From contig CAKSAN010000010.1 in the NCBI GenBank assembly GCA_934436435.1, positions 91,292 through 155,291 of the forward strand: a stretch of 64,000 nucleotides of DNA, written 5' to 3'. This DNA is from an uncultured Acetatifactor sp. (GTDB lineage: Bacteria > Bacillota > Clostridia > Lachnospirales > Lachnospiraceae). The notes beneath the pieces were generated by a model, which had not been told where the DNA came from, made no database searches, and worked only from the letters and a program-made list of their open reading frames with translations. Below are positions 19,860 to 30,267 of the stretch, one piece after another. The translations under genes and the position numbers were made by a program. Every line of letters begins with the position of its first letter. Positions within the stretch are counted from its first letter, which is position 1.

Positions 19860-20095
19860 GCAAGAGATATGGTGTCTTTCTGTGTAGAATACAAAAGCAG
19901 AATGTAAACACTTACTTTCAAACGGCGGATATTTTATAAAAATGTGAGCATTTTTGAGAAAAAGTAGGGGTTGCGCAAAAATAATAACTAAAAATTGCTC
20001 AAAAAATATATGAATAACTTCCAAAAATATTCAAAATGTACAAAATGAGTTTACTTATGTAAAGTGACAGTGCTAATATATATAGTACATAGCGT

Positions 20096-20109
20096 TGTAA
20101 GGGCTTACA
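20096..20109. promoter_or_regulatory. TGTAAG-GG-CTTACA palindrome before the pectinase gene
   Basis: A perfect 6-2-6 inverted repeat about 95 bases upstream of the start codon. It is a plausible operator for a pectin-responsive regulator; the protein is unknown. Confidence 0.45.
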
Positions 20110-20202
20110 TATATAATTGCTTACAGTGGAGCGCAGAAACAAAAAGCAGCGCAAAAAATCGCAGTAACCGGAAGGTTACGGTAAAAGAAGTGGGAGGATT
20201 GT

Positions 20203-23200
20203 ATGAGTCGATGTAAGAGAAAAAGATTTCTGGCATTTATGTTGACAGTAGCCATGCTCTTGGGCGTACTGCCGGTAGACATGCTGGGAGGAATCGCCAG
20301 CGTAAAAGCTGCGGAAAACGCCAATGCCTCCAGGGTAACATATACCCAGGGGGAATGGACAGTGTCCAGCGGAGATGCGGGATATGAATATCGTGAGACC
20401 AGTTGGGATTTTACCACGGCTGGTTTGACTACTAGCGCTAGTATAGTGACTGGAGAGACTGTACAGGGAGTAACAGCAGTAGCTGGAAAAGTACAGTTGA
20501 AAAAAGGAACGGAAGGATTATCTATTCAGACAGGTTCTGTAATTGCCCTTCCATTGGATGAAAAAACAACAGATATAACGATAGCCCTCTCACTGACCTC
20601 CAATAATAACAATCGATATATGATATTGGGCGGTGAGAAAACGCAGAAGGTCTATCATGATGCAAATAATTCTCAAAAGGCGGAGGAAGACGGAGCGTTT
20701 GAAAGTAAGGCTTTCACCAATCAGTATGACAGCAGTTACTTTACAGAAAGTACATTTCAGATGAGTACAGCAACCACTTCCGATACAGATACTACAGGTG
20801 AATCTAAGATCGGAAAGATTACTCTCACGGAGCAGAGAGTGAAAGAGGACGGAAGCGGTCCTGTAGTGACAGAGGTCAAGGCAACCGTAACGGTTAATGA
20901 CAACGGTCTGTTGGGTGCAGATGACAAGATTACATTGGTTAATAAGGCGGCGCAGGATGACATTCAGGATGTCACAGGTGCAAATAGCAAGGAAGTGACT
21001 TTGAAAGCAAGTGCAACCTATGATGTTGTATGTAGCAATCCGGAGATCGCAGCCACTGTAAACGGCAAGGCAACAGTAACAACCACTACGAAGGATCTGG
21101 ATGTGGTGATTGAACTGGCATCCACAGTGGTAAATCCTACCGTCAAGATCAATGACCCGGCTAAGGTTCTGCCGGATGGAGCAAAGATTACACTGACGAA
21201 TGACAGTGATAACACTGTATTGACTCTGGAAGATGGAAAGACAGTAAAGCTGAGCATAGGAGCAAATTATACCCTGGCTACAGATGCTGCAGCGGTAGTT
21301 GCCATTAACGGAAGTACTAAGTTCAAGGTGCCGGAAGTATTAGACACCCTGCAGGTAGAGGTAAGTGCGGAAGATACCACACATCATACCTATGATGTAT
21401 GGGATTTCGGCGCAGAACAGATTGAAAATACAGCACTGCTGACATTCAACAATAAGCTGACCGAAGATATTATTAACGCATGGTATCCCGATGTGGCTGC
21501 GGGAACAAAAGGAAAGACAATTCCGGGAAATCTTGTTGCTTATGATGATGCAGGCAATGAAGAATTTATCTTTAATGCCGGCGGAAAAACCAATAACCGT
21601 CATAGAACAACAAATACAAAGCTTACACGCTATGATGAAAAATCCTTAAAGGATATTGAAGATGCAAGCGTTGTTTATAGTGGTTATCTGTATTCCAACA
21701 GTTCAAAAACAGATGCAGTAAATGTACAGCTTGCAGTGAAGGCAGGTGACATTGTTACCTTTGCAGTATCCAGTAACGGTACTGCATCGGATGTCGTATG
21801 GAGGTCTCCCAGTGGAGAAAAGACCACCCAGACATACAGTGGAGCATCCAGTCAGGCACAGCTGATGACATTCTATGCAGCGGAAGACGGAATGTATACA
21901 TTATATTCCACAACCGAAAAACTGGTAGTAGCCAGAATTCTGCGCGAGAGACCGACAATGGTTACGGTCAGCGGTGCAATCACGGCGCCTCAGGGAGCAG
22001 ATCTGTCCGGAGCATCTCTGGTATTTACCAATGATCTTACCGGACAGGTAACAAAAACATCCATTAATAACGGATCTTATTCCGTAATGTTGTCAGAGCA
22101 GTATGGGTATAACGTAAGTCTGGAAGGCGCAAATGGATATATTGTAGGTGCTACCGACTTCCTCGAACTGGCAAATGAGGCAGGAAATACTTCCTTCCCT
22201 GTAGATATTATTGGCGTTGAATTGATCGAAGTAAGCGGTTCTCTGGCTGACCTGACAGCAGAAGCAGCAGCGAAGCTGGAGCTTAAGTTTACCTCTGACG
22301 CAATTTATGTACCGGAAATAACGATCAACGCAAGTGAGATCAGTTACACGGCGAAATTCGAAAAAGATGTTACTTATCAGGTAGCAGCGTCCGGTGTGGA
22401 TGATTATACACTGGATACTACTGAAGTGACGGTGGCTCAGGCAGGTACCCGGGATATTCACTTTACGAAAAAGGATGTATATGCAGTGAATATCACTTTG
22501 GAAGGTCCTTCTGCAGAAGAAGCAAAGAATGTAAAACTGACATTCACAAGAGTGGATCCCCAGACCGGAGAAGCAGATAAGAATTATGTATACAGCTATA
22601 CCGGAACTGAGAATATCGCATTAAGAGATGGTCAGTATCGTGTAGAAGCGGTTTTGGCAGGTTACACCCAGAAGCCTACCGCTGATGTGAAGGTAAATGG
22701 TGCTGCGGTGGACAAGACAATTGTGATGCAGTCTGATAAAGCAGAAGAAGCAATTGCATACAAGGCACAGATCACAGTAGGCAGCAATGGTGATTATCAG
22801 ACGATCAATGATGCACTGGATGCTGTCCGCAGAATGAACCGTGAGGACGGACAGAGAGTAACTATTTCCATTGCCCCCGGTAACTATGAGGAAATGCTGG
22901 TTATTGATGTAGCGGATGTTACTCTGGAGAATGCAAGCGCAACTCCCAGTATTGCACTGAAAGATCAGGGCGTAAATATTGATGAGAACGCGGTAAGAAT
23001 TACCTCTTACTATGGTCATGGTTATACCTATTACAGTATGGGTGCGGATTGCAAATATGATGCTGATCTTTTGGCAGCAAACAAAGAGAATGGATATCCT
23101 TCCTTTGTGAACCCCGGAAGCGGAACAACCTCCGGCAGCTATTGGAATGCTACGGTATCTGTAAATGCCAATGGATTCCAGGCGAAGGGCATTATCTTTG

Positions 23201-26200
23201 AGAACTCCTTTAACCAGTATGTATCTGCAAAAGCAGCAGAGGATGTTATTGTAAAGCAGTCTTCCGCAAAGGAAGGAACCACACCGAGAGCGGGAATGGC
23301 TGTAGGTGATGTGACAGTACAGGATAAGGCTTATGTGGAAAGAGCTGCAGCATTAGCTATTTACAACAATAACAGTGATATTGTATTTGATAACTGTAAA
23401 TTTGTAGGTCGTCAGGATACTCTGTACGGCGGCAAAAATGTCTATGCGGAGTTCAATCAGTGTTCCGTATATGGTGGAACGGATTATATCTTCGGTGGAA
23501 TGACAGCCATCTTCAATCAGTGTGATCTGGTATTCAACACCAGTGATGACAAGAATGATGTTGGCTACATTACAGCGGCACAGCAGACCACAGGCAGAGG
23601 ATATCTGATGTATGAGTGCCATGTAACCTCTACCGTTCCCGGAGTGGATACAGCATCTACATACACTTCCAAACCCGGTTATTTTGGAAGACCCTGGGCA
23701 GCAAATACCAGTGAAGTAGTATTTTACAATACAACCATTGATGCAGCGGATGAGTATTGGGTGTCCAATGCAAATATTAAGGCTCCCGGAAAATCTCTGA
23801 TCGCAGCAGAAGGCTGGAATGATACTCTGAGCGGTCAGTCAGCGGGAATGTATGAGTATGGTACAACTGAGAAGGCAACGGACTACAGTGCAGCCAGAGT
23901 TGCATGGGCAACGAAGCTGGACACCCCTGTACTGAACGATGGAACAGCGATCACGCTGGAAGCATTCCGTAAGCCTGCAGTAATAGAGGGACTGTACAAG
24001 ATAGATCTGAGTGCAGGACTGAAAAAGGGAACCACTTATGAAGGCGGTATTTCCGTTCTGGAGGATATGCCTTATAAAGCAGTAAGCGGTACCGGTGATG
24101 TAATCGGCGGAGTAACGTATGCAGGATATGTAGCGGGAGGCAACAACCCTAAGGCGGACGGTGCAAACTGTGCAGGTAATGTGCCTCAGACAGGTTCCGC
24201 ATTGATCTTGAATGCAGAAAAAGACGGTAAATTGAAGATTGCGATGAAGATCAATTCCGGTAAGACCGTATATCTGGTGGACGCTACCGAAGATACGATC
24301 GTAGATGAATATAAGAACAGCGGCAGTGCTTCTGAATTCGCAGATAAGAGTTACAAGGTAGAAAAAGGACATACCTATTACTTCTACGGCGGAGGCACCA
24401 AGGTTCCCATGTATGCGATTACTGTAGACTACAGAGAGCCTATAGCATGGGAAGAGATCGCAGCTCCGGTATTAGGTACTCCGGCAGTGGACAATAAGGC
24501 AGGAACAATCACAGTGCCTTATACCGCGCAGGTTGGCGGAAGATATGCAGACGCTATTGAGATTAAGATGATGTCCGGTGGCAGCATTGTAGACACCGTA
24601 ACTGCGACAGCGGAAGGAAGTGAAGGAACAGTAACATTTACTCCTGCCGCAAGCGGTAACTATAGTTTCCAGGCGGTTCTGAGACGTACAGATTGTCTGG
24701 GCAAGAATAGTAATGTGACAAGCGAGGTTGCCTTTGTTCTTCCTATGAAAGCACCTGTGATCATCGGTGCAGAGAACCAGGGAGACGGAACGGTAAAACT
24801 CAGCTGGAAAGAAGTAACAGAAGCAGATAGCTATAAAGTATATCTGGATGGTGTATTAACAAAAGAAGGAATTACCAAACCGTTTTACCGCTTTACAGGA
24901 CTGACGGTAGGACAGACGTATACTTTTGCAGTTGTAGCTGTAAGAGGTGCAGATGCGGATGTTTCTGAAAAAGCAGAGATCAAGCAGACAATAACGGCAG
25001 ACTCTGAGAAGTCCTGGCATTATGCAGCATTTGGTTCCGGTGTAGATACGAAGAACAACGGATACACCGTAAATGAGGACGGTTCCATCACTCTGAGGAG
25101 CCAGGGAACCAAGGGTAAGCTGGTACCGGCATCTACCGATGGATTGGCTTTCTACTATACGATCATTGATCCTGAGAAGGAGAATTTCGTATTATCCGCT
25201 GATGTAACAGTAGATACCTGGAAATTCACCAATGGCCAGGAAGGCTTCGGTCTGATGGCAGCAGATAATGTAGGAACAGACGGTGATTCCAGTGTGTTCT
25301 GGAATAACTCCTACATGGCAAGTGTTACCAAGGTAGAGTACTATTGGGATGCAAGCAAGGGAGCAGTATCTGACTCCGGAGCGAAATATACCATGAAACT
25401 TGGTGTCGGATCACAGGAGAAGATCGGTGTGACTCCTGAGAATGTTGCAGATGGTACTTCTGCAAATCAGTTGAAGTCCACAATGACTACCCTGGAGACC
25501 AGCGTGCCGATGGCCGGCAAGGATGCAGGAACATACAATGTGGTTGGGAATTACTCCAATGAGGGGATTGATCTGGGTGATTTCAATACACAGACCACAT
25601 TCCATCTGGAGATTTGCAGAAACAATACCGGTTATGCGGTAAGCTATACAGATGCCAACGGTCAGACAATGACTAAGCAGTATTATCATGGTGATGATGG
25701 CGATGAACTGACCAAGCTGGATGAGAATAATATTTATGTTGGTTTCTTTGCAGCAAGAGAAGCCAAGATCGTAATCAGCAATATTCAGCTGACCACCAGC
25801 AATCCTGCGACGGATGCTCCTGCGGAGGCAAGACCGATCACTTATGTGACTCCGAACTGCTCCATAGAGTCCGCTAAGACAGCAAATGCCGCAGACTATG
25901 AACTGGTTTACTATGGTAATGCCGACGGAACCCTGACCATCAAAAACAGTGCCGGTCAGGCCGTTGCAGATGGTGTTCATGTGTATGCGAAGACCAAATT
26001 CCGTGTGAATACGACTCTGAATAAGGGCAGCAATACTTTCGCAGTAGAATTTGTACCGGATGCGGATTATCAGCCGTCCAAGTATGAGAGATTAAGCAGT
26101 TATGATGCTGTGAAGTTTAACTTTACCGTAGCTTATAATGTAAGTTCCCTGAAGAACATTTATATCAGTCCCAACGGCAGTGCCTCCGGCACCGGAACGA

Positions 26201-28215
26201 AGGAAAATCCGAAGGATATTTATTCGGCAGTGAAGGAAGCTGCTCCCGGACAGACATTGATCCTGATGGAGGGAACTTATGCACTGAGCAGTACTGTGGT
26301 TACAAATCGTGGAATTGACGGTACAGAAGATGCCAAGATCTACATGATCGCGGATCCGGAAGCAACGAGCAGACCGGTTCTGGATTTCCAGGGCAAATGT
26401 GCAGGTATGATCCTGGCAGGTGACTATTGGTACTTCAAGGGATTCGATGTAACCAACAGCGCAAACGGACAGAAGGGTATTCAGGTATCCGGTAGTTACA
26501 ATACATTGGATAATCTGAGAACCTACAAGAATGGTAATACCGGTTTACAGATCAGCCGTTATCTGGGTACGGACAACTGGGAGGATTGGCCGTCTCATAA
26601 CCTGATCCTGAACTGTACCTCTTATCTGAATGCAGATGCCGGGTACGAAGACGCAGATGGTTTCGCTGCAAAGCTGACCATTGCAGACAGTAATGTATTC
26701 GATGGATGTATCGCTGCATATAATGCCGATGATGGTTGGGATTTATTCGCTAAGATCGAAAGCGGCCCTATCGGTAAGGTAGTGATCAAGAATTGTGTTG
26801 CATTTAAGAATGGTTATGTAATAGGTGCTGATGGCGCAGAAGTTGATGCCGGTAACGGTAACGGCTTCAAGATGGGTGGTTCCAGCATTACCGGATATCA
26901 TACACTGGAGAACAGTATTGCATTTGGCAATAAGGCAAAGGGTATTGATTCCAACAGCTGTCCCGATATCCAGATCTATAACAGTACTTCTTATAACAAT
27001 GAGTCTTACAATGTAGCATTGTATACCAACGATGCGAAGAATACCGATTTCCTGGCACAGGGCATTCTGTCCTACAAGGATGCTAACGGAACCAAGGATA
27101 AGGATAACTTCAAACTGTTGGGAACACAGGATGAAACGAAGGTATATGGAAGCACCAACTACTTCTTCAACGGCAAAAAGTCTGCCAACACGGTAGCAAC
27201 CGGTTCTGCAAAGGTAGTAACAGCAGACTGGTTCAAGAGCCTGGATATGGCTGCGGCTATTGCAGGTGGCATTACCAGAAATGCAGACGGCAGTATCAAC
27301 ATGGGCGGATTCCTGGAACTGACTGACAATGCACCTGCGGATACAGGAGCAAGAATGAGCGGTACAGCTTCGAAAACGATCGTTCCCATTAAGGAGGATA
27401 AGGCAGCTGCAGAAAAGGTTGTGGCGGCACAGGTATCCGGAACGATTCCTGAGACGGTACTTACGGATGAAATAAAGAAAGCAACAGGCTGTGATACCGT
27501 AGAGAAGCTGGTAGATTACCTTGCCAAGACGATTATCAACAATACGAATGCGGATCAGATTCTTCCCGGTGTGAATACCAATAGTCTTTCCATTATGGAT
27601 GTGACGATTCTGGTAAGCTTCGACGGTGGAGTTACCTGGGAGAAGGCTACGGAAGAGAACTTCCCTGCGGCAGGACTGGATCTTGTGATTCCTTATCCTG
27701 CAGGAACCAATGCAAGTGATTATGATTTTGTAATTACGCACTTAGTAACTATGGCATGCAATGGCATGGTTCCCGGAAGCATAGAATACTTCAGACCGGC
27801 AAAGACAGATCAGGGCTTGAAGATCCATATCAAGAGTGCATCTCCTTTTGCTGTCGGCTGGGTAGAGAAGAGCAGCGATGATGATGACGATGATTCACCT
27901 TCCAATGATCCTGGGGCAAACAATAATGGAAATGCAGCAGGACAGCAGGGCGCAGACGGCAGAAAGTCTCCCAAGACCTTTGATGCCAGCGACTTTGTAC
28001 CTGTGGAGGCAGGAACCATTGTAGCAGCAGTTCCTTCTGCGGATGAGACCGTTGATGGACAACAGGCAGCGGTAGAACCTTTGATTACGGTAGCTGCGGC
28101 AGGAGCTAATCCTGTGGTATTCCATTGGTGGATCGTGGCACTGGCAACACTGGTTGGCTGTGCAGCGGCAGCAGTAGGCTATTGGAATTATCGTAGAAAA
28201 AAGGAAGAAGAATAA
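20203..28215 (+). CDS. Giant surface pectinase: pectin methylesterase (CE8) plus pectate lyase (PL9)
   Basis: A 2670-residue secreted protein. A signal peptide covers residues 1-36, and several beta-rich repeats (about 37-850) follow. The CE8 domain (about 853-1225) has family residues Asp1072 (GRQDTLY), Asp1094 (GGTDYIFG) and Arg1163 (FGRPW). A fibronectin-III-like domain spans about 1515-1600. A PL9 beta-helix begins near 1985: Asp2152, Asp2176, Asp2177 and Asp2180 match the calcium-site spacing of Pel9A, and Lys2223 (GNGFKMGG) is the likely base. Near the C-terminus there is an acidic run, an SPKT motif (2589-2592) and a membrane helix (2640-2661) followed by RRKKEEE. Demethylation and cleavage are thus combined on one cell-anchored chain. 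A terminator follows and a sortase lies downstream. PL9 and CE8 calls are by motif recognition. Confidence 0.9.
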   Translation: MSRCKRKRFLAFMLTVAMLLGVLPVDMLGGIASVKAAENANASRVTYTQGEWTVSSGDAGYEYRETSWDFTTAGLTTSASIVTGETVQGVTAVAGKVQLKKGTEGLSIQTGSVIALPLDEKTTDITIALSLTSNNNNRYMILGGEKTQKVYHDANNSQKAEEDGAFESKAFTNQYDSSYFTESTFQMSTATTSDTDTTGESKIGKITLTEQRVKEDGSGPVVTEVKATVTVNDNGLLGADDKITLVNKAAQDDIQDVTGANSKEVTLKASATYDVVCSNPEIAATVNGKATVTTTTKDLDVVIELASTVVNPTVKINDPAKVLPDGAKITLTNDSDNTVLTLEDGKTVKLSIGANYTLATDAAAVVAINGSTKFKVPEVLDTLQVEVSAEDTTHHTYDVWDFGAEQIENTALLTFNNKLTEDIINAWYPDVAAGTKGKTIPGNLVAYDDAGNEEFIFNAGGKTNNRHRTTNTKLTRYDEKSLKDIEDASVVYSGYLYSNSSKTDAVNVQLAVKAGDIVTFAVSSNGTASDVVWRSPSGEKTTQTYSGASSQAQLMTFYAAEDGMYTLYSTTEKLVVARILRERPTMVTVSGAITAPQGADLSGASLVFTNDLTGQVTKTSINNGSYSVMLSEQYGYNVSLEGANGYIVGATDFLELANEAGNTSFPVDIIGVELIEVSGSLADLTAEAAAKLELKFTSDAIYVPEITINASEISYTAKFEKDVTYQVAASGVDDYTLDTTEVTVAQAGTRDIHFTKKDVYAVNITLEGPSAEEAKNVKLTFTRVDPQTGEADKNYVYSYTGTENIALRDGQYRVEAVLAGYTQKPTADVKVNGAAVDKTIVMQSDKAEEAIAYKAQITVGSNGDYQTINDALDAVRRMNREDGQRVTISIAPGNYEEMLVIDVADVTLENASATPSIALKDQGVNIDENAVRITSYYGHGYTYYSMGADCKYDADLLAANKENGYPSFVNPGSGTTSGSYWNATVSVNANGFQAKGIIFENSFNQYVSAKAAEDVIVKQSSAKEGTTPRAGMAVGDVTVQDKAYVERAAALAIYNNNSDIVFDNCKFVGRQDTLYGGKNVYAEFNQCSVYGGTDYIFGGMTAIFNQCDLVFNTSDDKNDVGYITAAQQTTGRGYLMYECHVTSTVPGVDTASTYTSKPGYFGRPWAANTSEVVFYNTTIDAADEYWVSNANIKAPGKSLIAAEGWNDTLSGQSAGMYEYGTTEKATDYSAARVAWATKLDTPVLNDGTAITLEAFRKPAVIEGLYKIDLSAGLKKGTTYEGGISVLEDMPYKAVSGTGDVIGGVTYAGYVAGGNNPKADGANCAGNVPQTGSALILNAEKDGKLKIAMKINSGKTVYLVDATEDTIVDEYKNSGSASEFADKSYKVEKGHTYYFYGGGTKVPMYAITVDYREPIAWEEIAAPVLGTPAVDNKAGTITVPYTAQVGGRYADAIEIKMMSGGSIVDTVTATAEGSEGTVTFTPAASGNYSFQAVLRRTDCLGKNSNVTSEVAFVLPMKAPVIIGAENQGDGTVKLSWKEVTEADSYKVYLDGVLTKEGITKPFYRFTGLTVGQTYTFAVVAVRGADADVSEKAEIKQTITADSEKSWHYAAFGSGVDTKNNGYTVNEDGSITLRSQGTKGKLVPASTDGLAFYYTIIDPEKENFVLSADVTVDTWKFTNGQEGFGLMAADNVGTDGDSSVFWNNSYMASVTKVEYYWDASKGAVSDSGAKYTMKLGVGSQEKIGVTPENVADGTSANQLKSTMTTLETSVPMAGKDAGTYNVVGNYSNEGIDLGDFNTQTTFHLEICRNNTGYAVSYTDANGQTMTKQYYHGDDGDELTKLDENNIYVGFFAAREAKIVISNIQLTTSNPATDAPAEARPITYVTPNCSIESAKTANAADYELVYYGNADGTLTIKNSAGQAVADGVHVYAKTKFRVNTTLNKGSNTFAVEFVPDADYQPSKYERLSSYDAVKFNFTVAYNVSSLKNIYISPNGSASGTGTKENPKDIYSAVKEAAPGQTLILMEGTYALSSTVVTNRGIDGTEDAKIYMIADPEATSRPVLDFQGKCAGMILAGDYWYFKGFDVTNSANGQKGIQVSGSYNTLDNLRTYKNGNTGLQISRYLGTDNWEDWPSHNLILNCTSYLNADAGYEDADGFAAKLTIADSNVFDGCIAAYNADDGWDLFAKIESGPIGKVVIKNCVAFKNGYVIGADGAEVDAGNGNGFKMGGSSITGYHTLENSIAFGNKAKGIDSNSCPDIQIYNSTSYNNESYNVALYTNDAKNTDFLAQGILSYKDANGTKDKDNFKLLGTQDETKVYGSTNYFFNGKKSANTVATGSAKVVTADWFKSLDMAAAIAGGITRNADGSINMGGFLELTDNAPADTGARMSGTASKTIVPIKEDKAAAEKVVAAQVSGTIPETVLTDEIKKATGCDTVEKLVDYLAKTIINNTNADQILPGVNTNSLSIMDVTILVSFDGGVTWEKATEENFPAAGLDLVIPYPAGTNASDYDFVITHLVTMACNGMVPGSIEYFRPAKTDQGLKIHIKSASPFAVGWVEKSSDDDDDDSPSNDPGANNNGNAAGQQGADGRKSPKTFDASDFVPVEAGTIVAAVPSADETVDGQQAAVEPLITVAAAGANPVVFHWWIVALATLVGCAAAAVGYWNYRRKKEEE

Positions 28216-28240
28216 TACGTTGATTTCCAAAGAATAAGAG

Positions 28241-28271
28241 ACAGGGCGGTTCGTTTGACCGCCCTGTTTTT
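28241..28271 (+). terminator. Intrinsic terminator of the pectinase gene
   Basis: ACAGGGCGGT (28241-28250) pairs with ACCGCCCTGT (28258-28267) and is followed by TTTTT. Confidence 0.85.
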
Positions 28272-28319
28272 ACATGGTATGATGAGAAAAGTAATAGAAT
28301 GCAAGCGGGGAACAGAGAT

Positions 28320-29147
28320 TTGAGAAAGAATAGAAAACGTGGTATCATCACAGGTATTGCCACATTGGTGGTGATTTTATCTGTTACTTTCATCATTGGG
28401 TATATTTTGGAAATCCGGGAGAAAAAAGAAGCCTGGGAGCAGGAGGAACTGGAACTGCGCCAGGAGGAACAGCGGCTGGAGGCAGAGCTGCAAAGGCAGC
28501 GCGTAGAAGCGCTGCGGCGGCAACAGGAAGAAGAGGCAGAACGTATCGAGCAGGAGAAAGACGAACTGCTTTATCCCGAGATTGACTGGGAGGCATTGCA
28601 GCAAAAGAATGGAGATATCTATGCGTGGATATCCATTCCGGAGCTGTCCATCGATTATCCCATACTGCAGGGGAGCAAGGATGATTTTTACCTGAACCAT
28701 GATGAGAACGGCAGCAAAGATTTATGCGGGAGTATTTACAGCAATGCCTGTACGAGAAAAGATTTTTCGGATGTCAATACGATTCTGTATGGACATAATA
28801 TGAAAAACGGTTCCATGTTCGGAAATCTATCGGATGCGGCAGATACAGAGCTGAAGGAAGATGCGATGATATACATTTATACCCGGGAGGCAACTTATAC
28901 CTATCGGATGTATGCGTTGGTGGAATTCGCGGACAGTTACCTGCCGGATATGTACGGAATCCGGAGCAAAAAGGGAACACGGGCTTTTTTGACGGCAGTA
29001 GAGAAAAGTCCGGCGTGGTTTTTGCGGGAGACGGAACTGACAGAAGAGCAACAGACACATCTTTTGACCCTTTCCACCTGTACAGGGGCAAAAGGGGAAA
29101 AGAGGTGTCTGCTGGTAGCCTATAGAGAGGAAGAGATTATTCGTTAA
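28320..29147 (+). CDS. Class B sortase
   Basis: Membrane-anchored transpeptidase that attaches surface proteins to the cell wall. An N-terminal helix (about residues 8-30) is followed by a long charged coiled-coil stretch (about 33-80) rich in Glu, Gln and Arg, then the sortase B domain. The catalytic residues are His159 (LYGHNM), Cys254 (LSTCTG) and Arg262 (EKRCLL), counted from the TTG start at 28320. That start has GCGGGGA 8 bases upstream and lies behind a possible promoter (TTTACA-N17-TAATAG, 28269-28297); an ATG at 28299 would add 7 residues but has no ribosome site. It sits directly after the giant pectinase, so the pectinase may be a substrate. The 3' end overlaps the convergent dehydrogenase by 11 bases. 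Confidence 0.88.
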   Translation: MRKNRKRGIITGIATLVVILSVTFIIGYILEIREKKEAWEQEELELRQEEQRLEAELQRQRVEALRRQQEEEAERIEQEKDELLYPEIDWEALQQKNGDIYAWISIPELSIDYPILQGSKDDFYLNHDENGSKDLCGSIYSNACTRKDFSDVNTILYGHNMKNGSMFGNLSDAADTELKEDAMIYIYTREATYTYRMYALVEFADSYLPDMYGIRSKKGTRAFLTAVEKSPAWFLRETELTEEQQTHLLTLSTCTGAKGEKRCLLVAYREEEIIR

Positions 29148-30129
29148 CGGTATTGGGACTGCTTTTACCGCGGCTAAAGTCCACTGCATTCTGCAGGGTA
29201 GTCTCGGCGATAGCCTCCAGCGCTTCTTTTGTGAAAAATCCCTGATGGGATGTGATCATGACATTGGGGAAGGATAAAAGTCTTGCGGTGGTGGAGTGCT
29301 CCAGAATCTCATCGGAGCGGTCTTCAAAGACGTTTTTTGTCTCTTCTTCGTAGACATCCAGACCGACTCCGGCGAATTTGTGCAGACGGATGCCCTCGAT
29401 GAGATCCTGGGTCTTGACCAGAGCGCCCCGGGAGGTATTGACCAGGATGACACCGTCTTTCATTTTCTTGATGGTATCGAGCTGGATCATGTGGTAGGTG
29501 GAATCCATCAGTGGACAGTGGAGAGAGAGCAGGTCGCTTTTCGCCAGCAGTTCGTCCAAAGTCATATAGGTAACAATGTCTTTCAGGTCCGGATTCTCGT
29601 AGACGTCGTAGGCGATGACTTTCATGCCGAAACCGTTGCAGATCCGGCACATGGCGGCACCGATGCGGCCGGTGCCGATGATCCCGGCGATCTTGCCTTG
29701 GAAATTGAAGCCCATTAGTCCGGCGAGGCTGAAATCATTTTCCCGGACTTTATTATATGCCTTGTACAGACGGCGGTTGCAGGCCAGTGCCAGTGCCATG
29801 GCGTGTTCCGCAACGGCTTCCGGAGAATAGCCGGGGACACGCGTGACACATATGTCATACGAAGCGGCTTTTTCCAGATCCACATTGTTGTATCCGGCAC
29901 AACGTAACAGAACCAGACGGACTCCCTTTTCGTGGAGAATTTTTAACGTTGCCTCGCCCACATTGGAACTGACGAAGGCACAGACGGCATCGAAACCGTC
30001 TGCCAGAGCAGCGGTCCGGGGGTCCAGATCCGGACGGATGTATTCGATGCGGATGTCGGGGTAGTTTTGGAGGGTGGCTTCAAAGGATTCTTTATCGTAA
30101 CTTTTGGTATCATAGAATAATATTTTCAT
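29137..30129 (-). CDS. D-lactate dehydrogenase-type 2-hydroxyacid dehydrogenase
   Basis: A 330-residue NAD-dependent oxidoreductase that most likely reduces pyruvate to D-lactate in fermentation. The Rossmann motif GTGRIG is at residues 152-157, and the family's catalytic Arg, Glu and His are visible (NTSRGAL, DVYEEE, SHQGFFT). The sequence resembles the D-LDH (LdhA) subgroup more than D-3-phosphoglycerate dehydrogenase, but exact substrate cannot be fixed from sequence. It is a single gene divergent from the DUF3298 lipoprotein, with GGAGAT just upstream of its ATG. Confidence 0.88.
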   Translation of the reverse strand: MKILFYDTKSYDKESFEATLQNYPDIRIEYIRPDLDPRTAALADGFDAVCAFVSSNVGEATLKILHEKGVRLVLLRCAGYNNVDLEKAASYDICVTRVPGYSPEAVAEHAMALALACNRRLYKAYNKVRENDFSLAGLMGFNFQGKIAGIIGTGRIGAAMCRICNGFGMKVIAYDVYENPDLKDIVTYMTLDELLAKSDLLSLHCPLMDSTYHMIQLDTIKKMKDGVILVNTSRGALVKTQDLIEGIRLHKFAGVGLDVYEEETKNVFEDRSDEILEHSTTARLLSFPNVMITSHQGFFTKEALEAIAETTLQNAVDFSRGKSSPNTVNE

Positions 30130-30267
30130 AACGGATCTCCTTGGGTCAAAAGTAAATTATCGGTTTTTCCATAGTATTCCCCGACAGATTGTTTTAAAAT
30201 ACAAAAAATTATGAAAATGATGCAGATATGATGCAGAGGGCAGGTATACTGTTCCCAGGAGGTACGG

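Larger units (their letters stand above)
19540..20202. other. AT-rich intergenic region upstream of the pectinase gene
   Basis: This 663-base region has no convincing gene. It is visibly richer in A/T than its surroundings and contains a duplicated 23-base element, an internal GTTATATAAC palindrome (19825-19834) and a TGTAAG-GG-CTTACA palindrome near the pectinase gene. It probably holds the pectinase promoter and regulator sites, but no convincing -35/-10 pair could be fixed. A TATAAT-like sequence occurs at about 20110-20117. Confidence 0.5.

Noticed and set aside
26743..27741. 332-residue minus-strand open frame inside the pectinase gene
   Set aside because: Ile/Cys/Arg-rich reverse-frame sequence opposite the PL9 and C-terminal region; no coding signal.
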